A stretch of 64,000 nt of DNA from Struthio camelus (taxonomy: Eukaryota > Chordata > Aves > Struthioniformes > Struthionidae), in NCBI RefSeq assembly GCF_040807025.1, contig NC_090964.1, positions 10,502,214 through 10,566,213 on the forward strand, in the 5' to 3' direction. Both the position numbers and the translations under genes were made by a program. The notes beneath the pieces were generated by a model. The model was not told the origin of the DNA and did not search any database. It saw only the letters and a program-made list of their open reading frames with translations. Each line of letters opens with the position of its first letter. Position 1 is the stretch's first letter. Of the stretch, positions 61,001 through 64,000 are shown in pieces.

Positions 61001-64000
61001 ATCCTGGTCTTTGCCATTCGGAGACATGTGTTGTTAGACTGTGCTAATAAAACGAGGGAGGTGATAGGGTTATTGGTGCGATATTAATGGCATCCAGGGA
61101 CCTTTTTCATGGGTGGTCTCAGTTCCAAGAAGTCCAATTTGAGCTGGGTAGCTCAGAGCAGGGCCTGTTTCTGCTGGCTGTATGAAAAAAATCGTTTTTA
61201 TGGGCTCTGAAAACAAACAGAAAAGCTTCAACTGTCTGTTTTTTTTTCCTTTAAAAGTACAACGACAAGTTTCCTGACACAAAGCAGCCCTTTGTGTGCC
61301 ACAGCCGTGCAAACTGGTCCGTGTTGGCTGCCGCCTCTGTAGCCTGAGGAAGTTTTACTGGTTCTTTCCCCTTTTGACCCAGAAGGAAACCGTGGTGGAG
61401 AGCGCCTACGAGGCTCTCTTCAGGTCCCGGAATGGAACGGGCTGGGGCGGCCGTCGCTGCCGACAGCCTGCCCGGTGCCGAGCCTGCGGCTCGCAGGCCC
61501 CTCTCCTCCCCGCCGGCAATTCAGATTTTCCTCTCTGTAAAGGCGGGCTTTGGGGGTGCTTTCACGTGGGGGTGAGTCAGTCTGTCCTAGCGTTTCCTTG
61601 GACCTTTCCTCAGTATTTACTGCAATGAATTTCATTTTTAGGTTTAATCCGTGTATTTAACATGCTTTGAAAGCAGGATCTGAATAATTTGGGCTGGCTT
61701 TGGTCCTCATATAAGGAGGGAAAAACAAACTCATAGCAATGAAGTTGTATTTGAATTCCAGTTCCAAGCTGTGTAAGCAGTCTAATACTTTATGGCATTA
61801 CCGCCAAAATACATTATGGCAACAGATCCCATCTAGCTACGTTCTGCATGGTTATCAGGGACATAAAGTGAAGACATGCTATTAATCATCGCAATATTTT
61901 TCCTTTCCGTAATTACCTTGGATTCATTTTCCCTGCTGAGAGTGTCTGGTGCCTTCTCTCTCTGGCAGAAAGCAAAGCCATTAAGGACCTCATCCTGCTC
62001 CCACCGAAGCCTCTGACAGTCTCCCCAGTGCCTCCTGCCCGGGCAGGACACAGCTGGTAGCAACGTTTTGCCAGATTCCCCTGTGTTTTCCATGGCCCCT
62101 TGGCCATGGTGGCTCGCACGGCAGTGCCTGGTGGCACGTCTGCTGGTCAAGCTGGCAAAAAGGTGGGGTATGCTGTATTAGTGCGGTGTGACTCTCTTCC
62201 TCTTTTAAAATAGTATGATAGTAACAAGCGTTACGGTTCCTGTGTGTTACACTGCCTGCATGCTAAGTGAGCTGTCTGGTTACTTTTCTGCCTTGCACTG
62301 CGGTAGTCCCAGCTGGTGTGCCCAGTGGGCACCGTGGGAATACAGTGTGCAAACTCGCCCCTGCTCAAAGAACTGCTTAACCTCAGGAAAGCGATTGGAA
62401 ATCTGGTGCGTGAGTTAGTTTCAGTATCTCAATTTGAGAGAGATATATTGCAAAAAATAGGAAGGAGAATGCTTCCAGCTTAAATAATGAACAGTTGAGG
62501 CCTTCTGTGTCCTTATAGTCTTGAGTGCAACCACTCCTGCTTTGCACCTCTGCGGAGCAAGGATCAGGTGAGGTAGCTGCATCGCCATCCCTGGCGCTCT
62601 GAGGAGTGCAAACAGTCTGCTAAGCAGAGTTTTCTTTGACAACTGCTGTTATGTATAATTAGGATATTACGTACTAAACTCAGGGAATCATTTCTCAAAG
62701 CCTTCAAGGATCTGATGGGTATTAAAAATTGCAGATTTGCTGTAACATAAGGGTTAATGGGTTCTGGTTACTGCAATTTCATCTTTAGTGTTCCCTTTGA
62801 GTATCTGATTGGCAATAGTAGATTAGATAGGAGCTGATTTCTGAAGGATGCTCTAAGGGAAAACACAGTACATCGGCTCTTGGGAAAGGGCCTGCACAGA
62901 TCCCCAGTCGTACCAGGCGTGGGGGGTCAGGCAGGGAGGCTTCGGAGGGCACCACTGGCATAGCTTGCACTGGAAGGCAGCGAGAAATGAGTGTCTAACT
63001 GCAAATTGTGCTTAGGAAAATTCCCCGGCATAGTGTTTACTCAGAAATATTTAAACAACCAAGAAGCAGAGCAATTACAAAATGAGCTGACTGGGAGTAG
63101 TCACCAGGAGGAGGGAGGGCTGGGAGTACTGCACCCTCTGCGAGGGCCCATGGGTCGCGGAGAAGGGCCTAGCACCCTAGCTCCCTGGCCAGGGAGGGCT
63201 GCTGCCCAACGGGAGGGAGGCAAATGCTTCGTTTTGGGTTTGAAAAGGTAGAGTCACGTATTCAAAGCAGCCCTGGACTGTGCAGCTCATCAAGACTCTA
63301 TGAAATTAATAACACATGCAAATATATGCAAATTCTGCTACTTTAAAATATAGCAGTTTTAAACGTGCTAATTAGATGCATATTAATTTTTGTAAACAGA
63401 TGCGTTGTTAGGGCCATAGCAATGGGGGTTCTCTGTTCTTTTGATATACGGATGGGTTTGCGGGGAGCTTTTCTTGCAGAGGATCCAGAGACAGGAGCTG
63501 AAAACGATGAAGGACAAGGAGAGCTGTGTGTCTGGGACACAGCAAAGAGGCTAGGGTCCTTCTGGTGAAGATAGGTGAGAAGTGACCTAGCTGAAGCATG
63601 AATGGTGATTAATGATACAGAGCAGGAAAACTAGGTGCCCCATTACCCCTCATCATACCAGGGAGGTGCCAATGAAATGGAAAGGCAACAGACTTTCTAA
63701 AACCATAAAAGAAAGAACATTTTAAATTCCTTTTTACTGAACGTTTATATCACCTCTGCAACCACTCTGAGATACAGATCCTGTGCTCAGCAGCCTACTG
63801 CCCTTTGGCAAAATCTATTTCAAAATCTCTTTGTTTCCAGTTTAAAAGGGAGCTTCTGTGTGCTGAAGCCTTAAAATAAAAACCCTCACGTAGAGCAAGC
63901 TACCAGTATTGAGCCATTATGCCAAAATGGGAGTGCAGGCTAGCCCTAACCTTAATGAGAGCTCTCAATGCACAGAGCAGAGGATGGTCTCCACCTCGCA

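Larger units (their letters stand above)
57232..64000 (-). other. GRIK3: Part of the GRIK3 intron upstream of the pore exon (at least 6,769 bases)
   Basis: No M1 exon (a reading like PLSPDIWMYVLLAYLG) was found on the minus strand up to the window end, so the intron extends past 64000. Contents are a CpG island at 60695-60960, a smaller GC-rich patch at 61380-61510, an AT-rich block near 60960-61090 with the palindrome GGTAATTACC, and another at 61630-61930. The rest shows nothing recognisable. Confidence 0.85.

Noticed and set aside
57232..64000. M1-containing GRIK3 exon
   Set aside because: No minus-strand reading resembling the PDIWMYVLLAYLG region was found, so it should lie beyond the window.

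Overview
This window is vertebrate genomic DNA. It holds the 3' end of one protein gene, GRIK3 (kainate-type ionotropic glutamate receptor subunit GluK3), on the minus strand, followed by a long stretch with no recognisable gene. Five GT-AG exons are readable, at 57113-57231, 53767-53984, 44300-44522, 43803-44053 and 42441-42635. Their phases fit end to end, and together they encode about 334 C-terminal residues: pore loop, M3, the S2 half of the ligand-binding domain, M4 and the cytoplasmic tail to the stop codon. The amino-terminal domain, S1 and M1 must lie beyond position 64000.

The paralogue call rests on GRIK3-type residues, such as YDAHPCNPG before the pore, [13 protein letters not shown] in S2 and EEDKLH before M4, and on the tail sequence. 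The organism is probably a bird or another sauropsid. I see no Alu-, B1- or L1-like sequence, intron sizes are modest, and many short CpG-rich islets sit in AT-rich DNA, as on avian microchromosomes. That is inference and the species is not determined. I did not recognise CR1 or LTR sequence.

Layout on the + strand: 1-37935 is apparently intergenic DNA downstream of GRIK3, with simple repeats, several inverted repeats, CpG-rich islets (strongest at 31450-31830) and AT-rich blocks that look like candidate conserved noncoding elements. 37936-42440 is the inferred 3' UTR, ending at a convincing polyadenylation site (AATAAA as complement of 37950-37955). 42441-57231 holds the five coding exons and four introns. 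57232-64000 is part of the intron separating the pore exon from the M1 exon.

The exons together make the channel's permeation path and half of its glutamate site, so there is one functional unit here. I found no new multi-gene system. The observations most worth checking are the intergenic CpG island, the intronic CpG island between the pore and M3 exons, complementary A-rich and T-rich tracts just after the stop codon, a C-rich tract beside the pore-exon donor, and candidate enhancers.
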